DNA from: Acidovorax sp. Root219
GTDB lineage: Bacteria; Pseudomonadota; Gammaproteobacteria; Burkholderiales; Burkholderiaceae_C
Assembly: GCF_001428665.1 (NCBI RefSeq)
Contig: NZ_LMIJ01000048.1
Span: forward strand, 4,520 to 43,193
Direction of reading: 5' to 3'
Length of the DNA: 38,674 nucleotides
Shown one piece after another: positions 27,088 through 35,045 of the stretch. The notes beneath the pieces are model-generated. The model worked only from the letters and a program-made list of their open reading frames with translations. It had not been told where the DNA came from and did not search any database. The stretch's first letter is position 1. Each line of letters starts with the position of its first letter. A program made the translations under genes and the position numbers.

Positions 27088-28037
27088 GGCATGGGCCTCT
27101 TCAGGTCGTCGTCAGAAAGGGGGGATGCAGGAGTGGCTGCGGGCGCAGCGAAGCCGTAGAGCGCCTGCGGGTTGTCCACCAGCACGCCGCGCAGGGTCGC
27201 GCCGCTGTTCGGCGCCTGGTCGATCCATTGCGCCAGGCGGTCCAACTGGCGCGCGTCGTCGGGCAGGGGCTGCACGCCGGCCGTGGCGGTGGCATGGGGC
27301 CAGTCGCTGCCCCAGAGCACGCGGTCGGGCGCACAGCGCAGGTAGCCCTGGGCCAGCGCGTCGAGGGCGGGGTCGTCCACCGTGTGCAGCGGGCTGACGA
27401 TGTAGCAGCCGGAGAGCTTGATCCAGGCCTTGCCATCTGCCAGCAGCTGCAGCAGCAATGCGTGGGCGGCATGCGTGCCGGCTTGCGCAGGTGCGATGCG
27501 CCCGAAGTGGTCGAACACCAGTGGCACCGGCAGGCACCGCAGCACAGGGGCCAGCGACGCCAGCAGGTCGGGCGCCATCAGCAGTTGCAGGTGCCAGCCC
27601 AGCGGCGCGATGCGCGCGGCCAGCGGCTCCAGCAGATCGGCGCTGCCCGACACACCCAGCGAGAGGTTCAGGCGCACACCGCGCACACCCTGGATACGGA
27701 GTTGCTGCAAGGCTTCGTCGCTCTCGCTGCCGTCGATCACCGCGACCCCACGCGCCTGCTCACCCAGTGCAGCAAGCCCTTCGAGCATGCAGCGGTTGTC
27801 AGTGCCATAGGTCGATGGCGTGACCAGCACGGTGCGCGTGGTGCCGATGCGCCGCTGCAATGGCCCATAGTCGCTGGCCGAGGCATCGGGCGGCAGCAGC
27901 CGGGCACCGGGGGCCGGGGCAAAGCCGCTGTCGTAGACATGCACATGGCAGTCGCAGGCCCCGGCGGGTACGGCCACTGCGGGCTTTTCTGTGCCGGCCG
28001 AGAAAGGTACGGGCGTGACAAGGCAATCGCGGGTCAT
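27084..28037 (-). CDS. COG3618 amidohydrolase-type lactonase (LigI-like), copy 2
   Basis: A 317-residue paralogue of the hydrolase at 21495-22394. It has H31-V-H33 in CDCHVHVYD, WHLQLLM, VFDHFGRIAP and WGSDWPHATA, the same active-site set. Lactone or pyrone ring opening is the likely reaction. The 5' end starts MTRDCLV with no signal peptide. It overlaps the Bug 3 gene by 4 bp. The two hydrolases bracket the RraA-type aldolase and the dehydrogenase, which suggests two related lactones, or the same lactone at two stages. Which lactone is not visible from sequence. The gap to the upstream Bug 4 gene is 44 bases. Confidence 0.82.
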   Translation of the reverse strand: MTRDCLVTPVPFSAGTEKPAVAVPAGACDCHVHVYDSGFAPAPGARLLPPDASASDYGPLQRRIGTTRTVLVTPSTYGTDNRCMLEGLAALGEQARGVAVIDGSESDEALQQLRIQGVRGVRLNLSLGVSGSADLLEPLAARIAPLGWHLQLLMAPDLLASLAPVLRCLPVPLVFDHFGRIAPAQAGTHAAHALLLQLLADGKAWIKLSGCYIVSPLHTVDDPALDALAQGYLRCAPDRVLWGSDWPHATATAGVQPLPDDARQLDRLAQWIDQAPNSGATLRGVLVDNPQALYGFAAPAATPASPLSDDDLKRPMP

Positions 28038-28081
28038 GGCGATGGTCCGGTGGGCGTGGGCTCAGCTGGGGGTCTGCAGGC

Positions 28082-29089
28082 TCAGTCGAGGCTTGCGCCG
28101 GAGTCCTTGACGATCTTTCCCCAGCGCGGCACCTCGGTGCGCAGCAACTGGCCGAACTGCTCGGACGTGCCGCCCATCACGTCGCCGCCTTCGCTGCGCA
28201 GCTTGTCGGCCACGTCGGGCTGCTGCAGGGCCTGGTTGATGGCCTTGTTGAGCTGGGCCACGATGGGCGCGGGCGTGCCGGCCGGCGCGAGGATACCGAA
28301 CCAGGTCACGGCGTCGAAGCCCTTGTAGCCCGACTCGGCCAGCGTGGGCACGTCGGGCAGTTGGCCAGCGCGCTTGGCGGAGGTGATGGCGATGACCTTG
28401 AGCTTGCCATTGCGCACCTGGCCCAGCAATGTAGGCACGGAGGACATGTACAGGTCGATCTGCCCGCCCACCAGGTCGGTCATGGCCTGGGCCGCGCCCT
28501 TGTAGGGGATGTGGCGCAGCTGGATGCCGGCAGCGTTCTCGGCCAACTCGCCGGCCAGGTGGGCGACGGTGCCGTTGCCTGAGTAACCCAGGGTGAGCGC
28601 ATCGGGCTTGCCCTTGGCGGCAGCCACCACGTCGGCAAAGCTCTTGTAGGGCGAGTTGACGGGCGCGGCCATCACGATGGGCGAGGACGACACCAGCGCC
28701 ACGGGCACCAGGTCCTTGAGCGGGTCGTAGGGCAGCTTGGGGTAGAGCGTGGGGTTGATGGCCAGGTTGCTGGTCTGGCCCATGACCAGCGTGTAGCCGT
28801 CGGGTGCGGACTTGGCTGCGGCATCCACGCCCAGGTTGCCGCCCGCACCGGGGCGGTTGTCCACGATCACGTTCCACTTGTTCTGGTCGGTGAGCTTCTG
28901 GGCCACGGTGCGGGCGATCATGTCTGTGCCGCCGCCGGGCGGGAAGGGCACGATCAGGCGGATCGGCTTGCTGGGATAGGCTGCCTGCGCGAAAACCGTG
29001 CCGGCCGGCATGGCAGCGGCGGCGAGCCCGAGGAAGGCAGCGCACAGGTGTGCACCGGCAGAACGCGAAAGCGATGAAAGCACTGGCAT
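28082..29089 (-). CDS. Bug/TctC-family solute-binding protein 4
   Basis: A 335-residue Bug protein and the promoter-proximal gene of the nine-gene run. Signal peptide MPVLSSLSRSAGAHLCAAFL with cleavage near FAQA. Domain pattern YPSKPIRLIVPFPPGGGTDM, VIVDNRPGAGGNLG, DGYTLVMGQTSN and IPYKGAAQAM. I chose ATG 29089, with GGAGAC upstream, because it begins the signal peptide. It is divergent from an IclR gene 122 bases away. Bug genes are abundant in Bordetella and Comamonadaceae and often outnumber TctAB. Here four in one operon stand without any TctA/TctB gene. Confidence 0.9.
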   Translation of the reverse strand: MPVLSSLSRSAGAHLCAAFLGLAAAAMPAGTVFAQAAYPSKPIRLIVPFPPGGGTDMIARTVAQKLTDQNKWNVIVDNRPGAGGNLGVDAAAKSAPDGYTLVMGQTSNLAINPTLYPKLPYDPLKDLVPVALVSSSPIVMAAPVNSPYKSFADVVAAAKGKPDALTLGYSGNGTVAHLAGELAENAAGIQLRHIPYKGAAQAMTDLVGGQIDLYMSSVPTLLGQVRNGKLKVIAITSAKRAGQLPDVPTLAESGYKGFDAVTWFGILAPAGTPAPIVAQLNKAINQALQQPDVADKLRSEGGDVMGGTSEQFGQLLRTEVPRWGKIVKDSGASLD

Positions 29090-29153
29090 GGATTTGTCTC
29101 CGTTGTGGTGGTTCGTCACGCCGGCCTGCATGGCCCGGCGCCGTGGATGCGAC

Positions 29154-29201
29154 TTTACGCAGACGTTTCAACCCATACAATGGAGTTGCACACCATGAAA
29201 C
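29154..29201 (+). promoter_or_regulatory. IclR promoter with overlapping dyads
   Basis: TTTACG (29154-29159) and TACAAT (29176-29181), 16 bases apart, form a good sigma-70 promoter for the iclR gene. CAAC...GTTG arms flank the -10, and GTTTCA (29165-29170) pairs with TGAAAC (29196-29201). Such overlap fits IclR autorepression and control of the divergent operon. A 6-codon ORF, ATG AAA CGA ATT GCG CCA TGA (29195-29215), ends in ATGA with the iclR start. Confidence 0.45.
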
Positions 29202-29211
29202 GAATTGCGCC

Positions 29212-29994
29212 ATGAGCAACACCCCTGAAAAGCCCCTGGCCCCTGCCGCACCGCTGGCCGCCGACACCACCGGCGGAGTCATCGCCGTCACCCGCGCCCT
29301 GCAGGTGCTGGAGGCGTTTGCGCTGGGCGAATCGAGCCTGCCCCTGGCCGAGCTGAGCCGGCGCTGCGGCCTGCACAAAACGACGGTGCTGCGCCTGGCG
29401 CGCACGCTGGCGCAGTCGGGCTTCATGGTGCAGCGCGAAGATGGCGACTGGCGCCTGGGCCCTGCTGCCGGCTGGCTGGGCGCACGTTACCAGGCGGGCT
29501 TTGACGTGCAGAACGTGCTGGAGCCCGCGCTGCGCGAGCTCACCCATGCCACGGGCGAGAGCGCCGCCTTCTACGTGCGCGAAGGCGAGGTGCGCACCTG
29601 CCTCGTGCGCGTGGAGGGGCCGCAGGCACTGCGCCACCATGCGCGCATGGGCGAAGGCCTGCCGCTGGACAAGGGCTCGCCGGGACGCGTGATCCTGGCC
29701 TTCTCGGGCGAGCCGGGCAAGGCCTACGAAGCCATCCGCCAGAAGGGCTACCACTGGTCCATCGGCGAGCGTGAACAGGGCGTGGCGACAGTGTCGGCGC
29801 CGGTGTTCGGCATGCACTGGCGGCTGATGGGCTCGGTGTGCATCTCGGGCCCGGCTTCGCGCCTGCCGGCAGAAAAGCTCGAAGCCCTCGCGCAGACCGT
29901 GATGGCCGCCGCCACACAGCTGTCCTATGCGCTAGCGGGCAACACCGCAGCGCCCTCGCACAGTCCGGTACGCGCCACCCATTGGCATCCTTGA
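29212..29994 (+). CDS. IclR-family transcriptional regulator
   Basis: A 260-residue regulator with an N-terminal winged helix (about 22-85; LPLAELSRRCGLHKTTVLRL) and a C-terminal IclR effector domain (about 95-245) starting near AALRELTHATGESAAFYVRE in its general form. IclR effector domains bind small carboxylates or aromatic acids. It is divergent from the Bug/lactonase operon and probably controls it. The ATG at 29212 forms an ATGA overlap with a 6-codon leader. An earlier in-frame start near 29050 would run through the operator region and is unlikely. The downstream AhpD-like gene follows by 43 bases and may be co-transcribed. Confidence 0.88.
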   Translation: MSNTPEKPLAPAAPLAADTTGGVIAVTRALQVLEAFALGESSLPLAELSRRCGLHKTTVLRLARTLAQSGFMVQREDGDWRLGPAAGWLGARYQAGFDVQNVLEPALRELTHATGESAAFYVREGEVRTCLVRVEGPQALRHHARMGEGLPLDKGSPGRVILAFSGEPGKAYEAIRQKGYHWSIGEREQGVATVSAPVFGMHWRLMGSVCISGPASRLPAEKLEALAQTVMAAATQLSYALAGNTAAPSHSPVRATHWHP

Positions 29995-30037
29995 ATCCCC
30001 GATACTGGTGCCCATCAGAAAAAACAAGGAGACCGAC

Positions 30038-30619
30038 GTGACCCGCTACCCCGCCCCATCGCTCGACAGCCTGCCCGATGACATCCGCGCCCGCATCCTC
30101 GAAGTGCAGGAAAAGGCCGGCTTCGTGCCCAATGTGTTCCTGGGCTTTGCCCGCCGCCCGGCCGAATGGCGCGCATTCTTCGCCTACCACGACGCCCTGA
30201 TGCTCAAGGAGGAAGGCAGCCTGACCAAGGGCGAGCGCGAGATGATCGTCACCACCACCAGCGCGGCCAACCAGTGTCTGTACTGCGTGGTGGCGCACGG
30301 CGCCATCCTGCGCATCTACGAGAAAAAGCCGCTCGTGGCCGACCAGGTGGCGGTGAACTACCGCAAGGCCGAGATCAGCCCGCGCCAGCGCGCCATGCTC
30401 GACTTTGCGATGAAGGTCTGCGAGCACTCGCACGAGATCGAAGATGCCGACTTCATTGCGCTGCATGCGCACGGCTTCGACGATGAGGACATCTGGGACA
30501 TCGCGGCCATCACCGCCTTCTTCGGGCTCAGCAACCGCATGGCCAGCTTTGCCGGCATGCAGCCCAACCCCGAGTTCTACCTGATGGGCCGCGTGCCCAA
30601 GGCAAAACCTTCGGCTTGA
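30038..30619 (+). CDS. AhpD-like peroxidase-related protein
   Basis: A 193-residue helical protein of the carboxymuconolactone decarboxylase/AhpD superfamily, the 'uncharacterised peroxidase-related' type. The active-site CxxC is C80-L-Y-C83, with H87 in CLYCVVAH. Redox-active cysteines suggest alkyl hydroperoxide or thiol chemistry. The start is GTG at 30038, with AAGGAG 6 bases upstream; an in-frame GTG at 30008 is weaker. It follows the iclR gene. A role in detoxifying products of the operon is speculation. The stop overlaps a TTG start of the next frame, but I prefer the downstream ATG for that gene. Confidence 0.85.
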   Translation: MTRYPAPSLDSLPDDIRARILEVQEKAGFVPNVFLGFARRPAEWRAFFAYHDALMLKEEGSLTKGEREMIVTTTSAANQCLYCVVAHGAILRIYEKKPLVADQVAVNYRKAEISPRQRAMLDFAMKVCEHSHEIEDADFIALHAHGFDDEDIWDIAAITAFFGLSNRMASFAGMQPNPEFYLMGRVPKAKPSA

Positions 30620-30627
30620 AGCACGCC

Positions 30628-31371
30628 ATGCACACGGGCATGTCCAATCGTTCGATGGCAGCATGGTGGTGTGCGGCATTGGTTTACCTGGCTGGCACCC
30701 ACGCCGTTGCCAGCGGCTTCGCACCGGGCAACGGCACGCTGGATGCACAACCCCTGGCAGTACAAGTCCCGTCGGGCACGCTCTCGCCCCTGTCGAGCAC
30801 CCAGCCGCCCCTGTTGCTGCTGCGCCAGGATGTCACCGGACCGACGTACTACCTGGCGGTGGGCCTGGGTGTGCCGCGCTACGGCATTGCCGACCTGCCC
30901 GGTGCCGGCGCCTGGCGCGTGGAGCCCGATGCCGACTGCGCCCGCCTGGTGCCCGTGGCACTCGACGAGGTCAAGCAGCCGGCCGTGCAGCCCGTCACCG
31001 TGCAGCAGAACGCCCTGCCCCTGCACTGCGCCGCAGCGTTCGAGGGCAGCTGCACCAGCCGTGACCAGCGCTTGCGCGTGGGCACCGCGTTCCTGGGAAC
31101 CCGGCGCACGGCGCGCACGGGCGGCGGCTTCTTCGGTACCGAAGGGCAGATCACCAGCACCTTCTACACCGGCGTGCGCACACTCACCATCGAGCACATG
31201 TCCTCCGGCCGCAATTGGCGCATGGACGAGGCACTGCAGGACTCGGCCGGGTACAGCGCGCCGCAGACGGCTATCCGCTACCTGCCGCAGTTGCAGCGGG
31301 TGCTGTTGCTTGGCGTGGGCAATGGCCCGGAAGGCCCGCAGGGTCGCTGCATCGCCCTGCCACCGGGCTGA
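30628..31371 (+). CDS. Unknown exported protein
   Basis: A ~247-residue protein I do not recognise. The first 30-odd residues include MSNRSMAAWWCAALVYLAG and end near AVASG, which looks like a Sec signal peptide, so it is probably periplasmic or secreted. The mature part is rich in Gly, Ala, Pro and Gln. It has Cys residues in DADCARL, PLHCAAAF, GSCTS and GRCIALPPG, possibly paired as disulfides. The ATG at 30628 or 30640 is the likely start; a TTG at 30616 overlaps the previous stop. It converges with the GGDEF-EAL gene 18 bases away. No domain or function assigned. Confidence 0.6.
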   Translation: MHTGMSNRSMAAWWCAALVYLAGTHAVASGFAPGNGTLDAQPLAVQVPSGTLSPLSSTQPPLLLLRQDVTGPTYYLAVGLGVPRYGIADLPGAGAWRVEPDADCARLVPVALDEVKQPAVQPVTVQQNALPLHCAAAFEGSCTSRDQRLRVGTAFLGTRRTARTGGGFFGTEGQITSTFYTGVRTLTIEHMSSGRNWRMDEALQDSAGYSAPQTAIRYLPQLQRVLLLGVGNGPEGPQGRCIALPPG

Positions 31372-31389
31372 ACCAAGCCGCGGCAGCGC

Positions 31390-34300
31390 TCAGGCGAAGT
31401 TGCCTTGCGTTTCGGTGGGGCTTGTGCGCTGCACGAGCAGCGCCGTCGCAGCCTCCACGGGCATCGGCCGGGCATACAGATAGCCCTGCACCTCATCGCA
31501 GCCATGGTCCTTGAGGAAATCGCGCTGCTCGGGGGTTTCCACGCCTTCGGCGATCACGCGCAGCTTCAGGCTCTTGGCCATGGCGATGACGGCCGAGGCG
31601 ATGGCCTCGGCTTCCTCGTTGCCGTGCCTGCCCAGGTCCAGGATGAAGGAGCGGTCGATCTTGAGCTTGCTCACCGGAAAGCGGCGCAGGTAGCTCAGGC
31701 TGGAGTAGCCCGTGCCGAAGTCGTCGATGGCGATCTGGATGCCCATGTCTACCAGTTGGCGCAGGATATCCACCGCTGCGTCCATGTTGGCCATCAGCGT
31801 GCCTTCCGTCAGTTCCATCTCCAGCGCACCGGCGGGCAGGTCGAACTCCGAAAGGACACGGCCCACCTCGTGCAGGAAGTCAGGCGCCTGGAACTGCACC
31901 GCTGAGAGGTTCACGGCAATGGGCAGGGGCACCAGCCCCTCGCCGCGCCAGCGTGACCAGATGCGCGCCGCCTCGCGCAGCACCCAGGCGCCGATTTCCG
32001 CGATCATCCCCGAGGATTCGGCAATCGGGATGAAGCGCGCCGGGGACACCGGGCCCCGCGTCCGGTGCGTCCAGCGCAGCAAGGCCTCCATGCCCACGGG
32101 CTGGCCATGCGCCAGCGTGAACTGGGGCTGCAGGTGCAGCTCGAGGTCACCGACATCGATGGCCTGGCGCAGGTCCACCGCGAGCAGCATGTCATCGTAG
32201 GCCGAGGCGTTCATCTCGGGCGCATACAGGCGCCAGGTGTTGCGCCCCTGGGCCTTGGCGATGCGCATGGCGGCTTCGACGTTGTGCAGCAGTTCCTCCG
32301 CGGTGCGCGCATGCTCGGGGCTGCTCGCAATGCCAATGCTGGCAGTGGGGGACACCGGGTGCTCCTGCGCGCCCAGTCGGATGGGCGGTGCCAGCAGCGC
32401 ACGCACCTGGCTGATCAGCAGTGCATGGGTGACGGGGTTGCCCGCCAGCACCAGCATGAATTCATCGCCCCCATAGCGGTACAGGCCCTTGAGGTCCGCG
32501 CTGAGCCCACGCAGGCGCTCGGCCACCTCGACCAGGAAAACATCGCCCTGCGCGTAGCCAAACGATTCGTTGACGCTCTTGAACCGGTCCAGATTGACCA
32601 GGGCCAGCGACAGGCTGTTGTGGGGCGCTGCACTCTGGACATTCAGCGCAGCGATGTACTGCGGCAGGTCCTGCTCAAGCCTGGCGCGATTGGGCAGCCT
32701 GGTCACGGGGTCGTGCACCGCCAGGTACTCGGCCTGGCTTTCGGCCTGTTTGAGGCGGGTCAGGTCCGTGAACAGATCCACATGCTGCTCCACCTGGCCA
32801 TCGGCACCGCGGTGCGCGCAGACCAGCAGGCGCGCCGGGAAGACCGTGCCGTCCTTGCGGCGGATATGCATCTCGCCCTCCCAGAAGCCCTCGGCCTTGA
32901 GGATGGCGCGCGCACGCTCGACCCCTGCGGAGTCGAGCCCGGCATTGAGCAGCACCGTGGGCTGCCCCTGCAGATCCTCGAGCGTGTAGCCGGTGATCTT
33001 GGTGAGGTGGGGGTTGATCGAGACGACGCGCTTGTCACGGTCGCCGACCACGATGGCAGCAGCGGAGCGGTCGAAGAAGCTCGCGGCCACACGCAGCTGC
33101 GTTTCCACTTCGGCTTGGCGAGTGATGTCGCGGCCCATGCCCACGTAGTAGCGCATGCCCTCCGATTCGAAGCAGCCGACGGTGCCCTCCAACAGGAAGG
33201 TGCTGCCATCGGCGCGCAGCCGGGGAATGCGCACCTGTCGCGACTCGCCAGGCTGCATGGCCTCCAGGATCTCGGCCTGCTCCGCCGCCTGTTCCGGCGG
33301 CCGCAGGCGCTGCGCATTCATGCCGATGAGCTGCTCGCGCGGGTAGCCATACACGTCGACGCCCGCCTGGCTCACATCGAGGATGATGCCGTCGTTGTCG
33401 GTCAGGAAAAAGATGTCCGTCGAGCCACGCATCACCTGCTCATAGTGCCGACGCAGCCCCGCCTCGCGCGCAGCGTGGCGGTGGTGGTCGCCCCGGCGCC
33501 AGGCTGCGTAGAGCAGCGAGCCGAGGAGGAGGAGAACCACCACCCCGAGAACCAGGAGCTTGCTGCGGTCCTGCACCGCCGCATACACCGCCTTGTCAGG
33601 CATCAGGCTGAGCACCATCCACGACGGCAGCAGGATGTTCTCGCGCCGCGCCATCACCGCCACACCATGGCGGTTGAACCCCTGCACCACGGAAACACCG
33701 GGCTCGGTCAGCAGGGACTCGACCACGGGCCCGGGCCCGTCAAGGGGCTGCAGCCCGGGCCCGCCGGCCGGTGCAAGGATCTGCAGGCCCCGTGCATCGC
33801 GGTGCACCAGGATGGTTTCGCCACCCCAGTTCGGCAGCTTGGCCTTGGCCAGCGTATCCACCAGCCACTGGAGGTCCATTTCCATGTAAAGCACATGGCC
33901 CGTTCCCCGGGTGGTGTCGGCAATGCTGCGCGCCAGGGCCAGGCGCAGCCCTGCGCCATTCTCCGCAGGCAGCTCGATCCACCGCGGGTACGCACCCGTT
34001 CCAGCCTGCGCCACGCGGCTGCGTTGCTGCGCGTCCAGAGGGGCTCCGCTGCTGAACACCGCCCTGTCCGTACCCACATCGACGACCGCAATGCTCCGGT
34101 AGCCGTAGACGCGCCGGATGCCCTCGAGATGCTGCTGGATGAAGGGGGTGTACTCGGCGCGTTGCGCATCGCCCTGCCACCAGTGGTCGAGCGCCTTGAC
34201 CAGCAGGGGATTGGAGCCGATGGCCTCGGCATCGCCAGAGCGCTCCGTGAGCCAGGTGTCCAGCGAATGGGCCGACAGTTCGGAGGTGACCCGCAGGGTC

Positions 34301-34464
34301 TCGGATGCAATCTGTTCGGCAGCCCGCTGACCCTGCAAATGCAGGGCAATCCCCAGCGCAATGACGCCAGCCACAAAGGCCGCAAAGGCCAATGGCACCG
34401 CCCAGCCAGGCAGCCAGGCGCCAGGTTGCGCACCATCGCGCGCGGGACTGCTCTCTGTGGCCAT
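31390..34464 (-). CDS. Membrane PAS-PAS-GGDEF-EAL cyclic-di-GMP signalling protein
   Basis: A ~1024-residue inner-membrane sensor. One transmembrane helix lies near 21-43, a periplasmic sensing domain (Cache-like) at about 45-300, a second helix near 306-330, PAS domains at about 338-450 and 460-573, GGDEF at 578-746 and EAL at about 775-1015. GGDEF is intact (YGGDEF, about residue 665), but the upstream metal-binding position reads VNLDRFK, with Asn for the usual Asp. EAL keeps MEALLRW, DDFGTGYSS and AEGVET, so phosphodiesterase activity is likely. I chose the ATG at 34464, with GAGGG 9 bases upstream. It probably senses a periplasmic signal and lowers c-di-GMP. Confidence 0.88.
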   Translation of the reverse strand: MATESSPARDGAQPGAWLPGWAVPLAFAAFVAGVIALGIALHLQGQRAAEQIASETLRVTSELSAHSLDTWLTERSGDAEAIGSNPLLVKALDHWWQGDAQRAEYTPFIQQHLEGIRRVYGYRSIAVVDVGTDRAVFSSGAPLDAQQRSRVAQAGTGAYPRWIELPAENGAGLRLALARSIADTTRGTGHVLYMEMDLQWLVDTLAKAKLPNWGGETILVHRDARGLQILAPAGGPGLQPLDGPGPVVESLLTEPGVSVVQGFNRHGVAVMARRENILLPSWMVLSLMPDKAVYAAVQDRSKLLVLGVVVLLLLGSLLYAAWRRGDHHRHAAREAGLRRHYEQVMRGSTDIFFLTDNDGIILDVSQAGVDVYGYPREQLIGMNAQRLRPPEQAAEQAEILEAMQPGESRQVRIPRLRADGSTFLLEGTVGCFESEGMRYYVGMGRDITRQAEVETQLRVAASFFDRSAAAIVVGDRDKRVVSINPHLTKITGYTLEDLQGQPTVLLNAGLDSAGVERARAILKAEGFWEGEMHIRRKDGTVFPARLLVCAHRGADGQVEQHVDLFTDLTRLKQAESQAEYLAVHDPVTRLPNRARLEQDLPQYIAALNVQSAAPHNSLSLALVNLDRFKSVNESFGYAQGDVFLVEVAERLRGLSADLKGLYRYGGDEFMLVLAGNPVTHALLISQVRALLAPPIRLGAQEHPVSPTASIGIASSPEHARTAEELLHNVEAAMRIAKAQGRNTWRLYAPEMNASAYDDMLLAVDLRQAIDVGDLELHLQPQFTLAHGQPVGMEALLRWTHRTRGPVSPARFIPIAESSGMIAEIGAWVLREAARIWSRWRGEGLVPLPIAVNLSAVQFQAPDFLHEVGRVLSEFDLPAGALEMELTEGTLMANMDAAVDILRQLVDMGIQIAIDDFGTGYSSLSYLRRFPVSKLKIDRSFILDLGRHGNEEAEAIASAVIAMAKSLKLRVIAEGVETPEQRDFLKDHGCDEVQGYLYARPMPVEAATALLVQRTSPTETQGNFA

Positions 34465-34582
34465 GGCCGAAAACCCTCGTGACCGGGAAAAGCGGCGTGG
34501 CCAGGACGTCGCCAGCCTTCCCCCCATTTCTTCAATGAACCCGTGCGACCCCCATCAGCCGCCCGAGCCCTGTGATCGGCCC

Positions 34583-34611
34583 ATTTAGTCCGATTCACCC
34601 AGAGGTGTCAA
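34583..34611 (-). promoter_or_regulatory. Predicted sigma-70 promoter of the GGDEF-EAL gene
   Basis: Minus-strand TTGACA (plus 34606-34611) and CTAAAT (plus 34583-34588) with 17-base spacing, about 120 bases upstream of the start codon. The -35 is perfect and the -10 is weak. The remaining 158-bp gap shows nothing else. Confidence 0.55.
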
Positions 34612-34622
34612 GCGCCGCAAAA

Positions 34623-35045
34623 TCAGTCCTGAACGATGGCCAGCATCCATTCCGGCAGGGCCACCGCCTTCTTCTGCGGAAAATCGACCCAGATCGTGGT
34701 AGCACCGCCAGCGGCATAAACCACGCCCGGCCGGTCCACCCGCTCCATGGTGCCCCAGGTCTCGAAGGTGGTGCGGCCCGGGTCGCTCACATAGAGCTTG
34801 AGCAGCACGTCGGCCGGGTACTCGAGCTGTTGGTAGAAGTTGCAAAAGGCGTTGACGATGACCGGCCCCTGGCCTGTGGGGTCGGGGTTGCAGCCCACGG
34901 ACACCAGCCAGTCGATGCGCGCCGTCTCTAGATATCGAAAATACACGGTGTTGTTCACATGGCCCATGGCGTCCATGTCGCCCCAGCGCACGGGAAAGCG
35001 CATCTCGTGCACCAGCTTCTTCTTTTCGGGGATTTCAATCTTCAT
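34623..35045 (-). CDS. 4-hydroxybenzoyl-CoA thioesterase-like hot-dog protein
   Basis: A 140-residue single hot-dog-fold acyl-CoA thioesterase (YbgC/4HBT family). The signature is WGDMDAMGHVNNTVYFRYLE at about residues 21-40, with the catalytic Asp probably D25. Family members hydrolyse short-chain or aromatic acyl-CoA esters as tetramers. It starts in a 4-bp ATGA overlap with the EamA transporter gene and is the last gene of the SDR-EamA-thioesterase operon. With ETF:ubiquinone oxidoreductase divergent nearby, a role in acyl-CoA turnover is likely, though the substrate is not visible. Confidence 0.85.
   Translation of the reverse strand: MKIEIPEKKKLVHEMRFPVRWGDMDAMGHVNNTVYFRYLETARIDWLVSVGCNPDPTGQGPVIVNAFCNFYQQLEYPADVLLKLYVSDPGRTTFETWGTMERVDRPGVVYAAGGATTIWVDFPQKKAVALPEWMLAIVQD

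Noticed and set aside
20551..28037. Complete gallate/protocatechuate meta-cleavage (lig) pathway
   Set aside because: Ring dioxygenase and LigJ-type hydratase genes are missing from the window, so only a related lactone route is supported.
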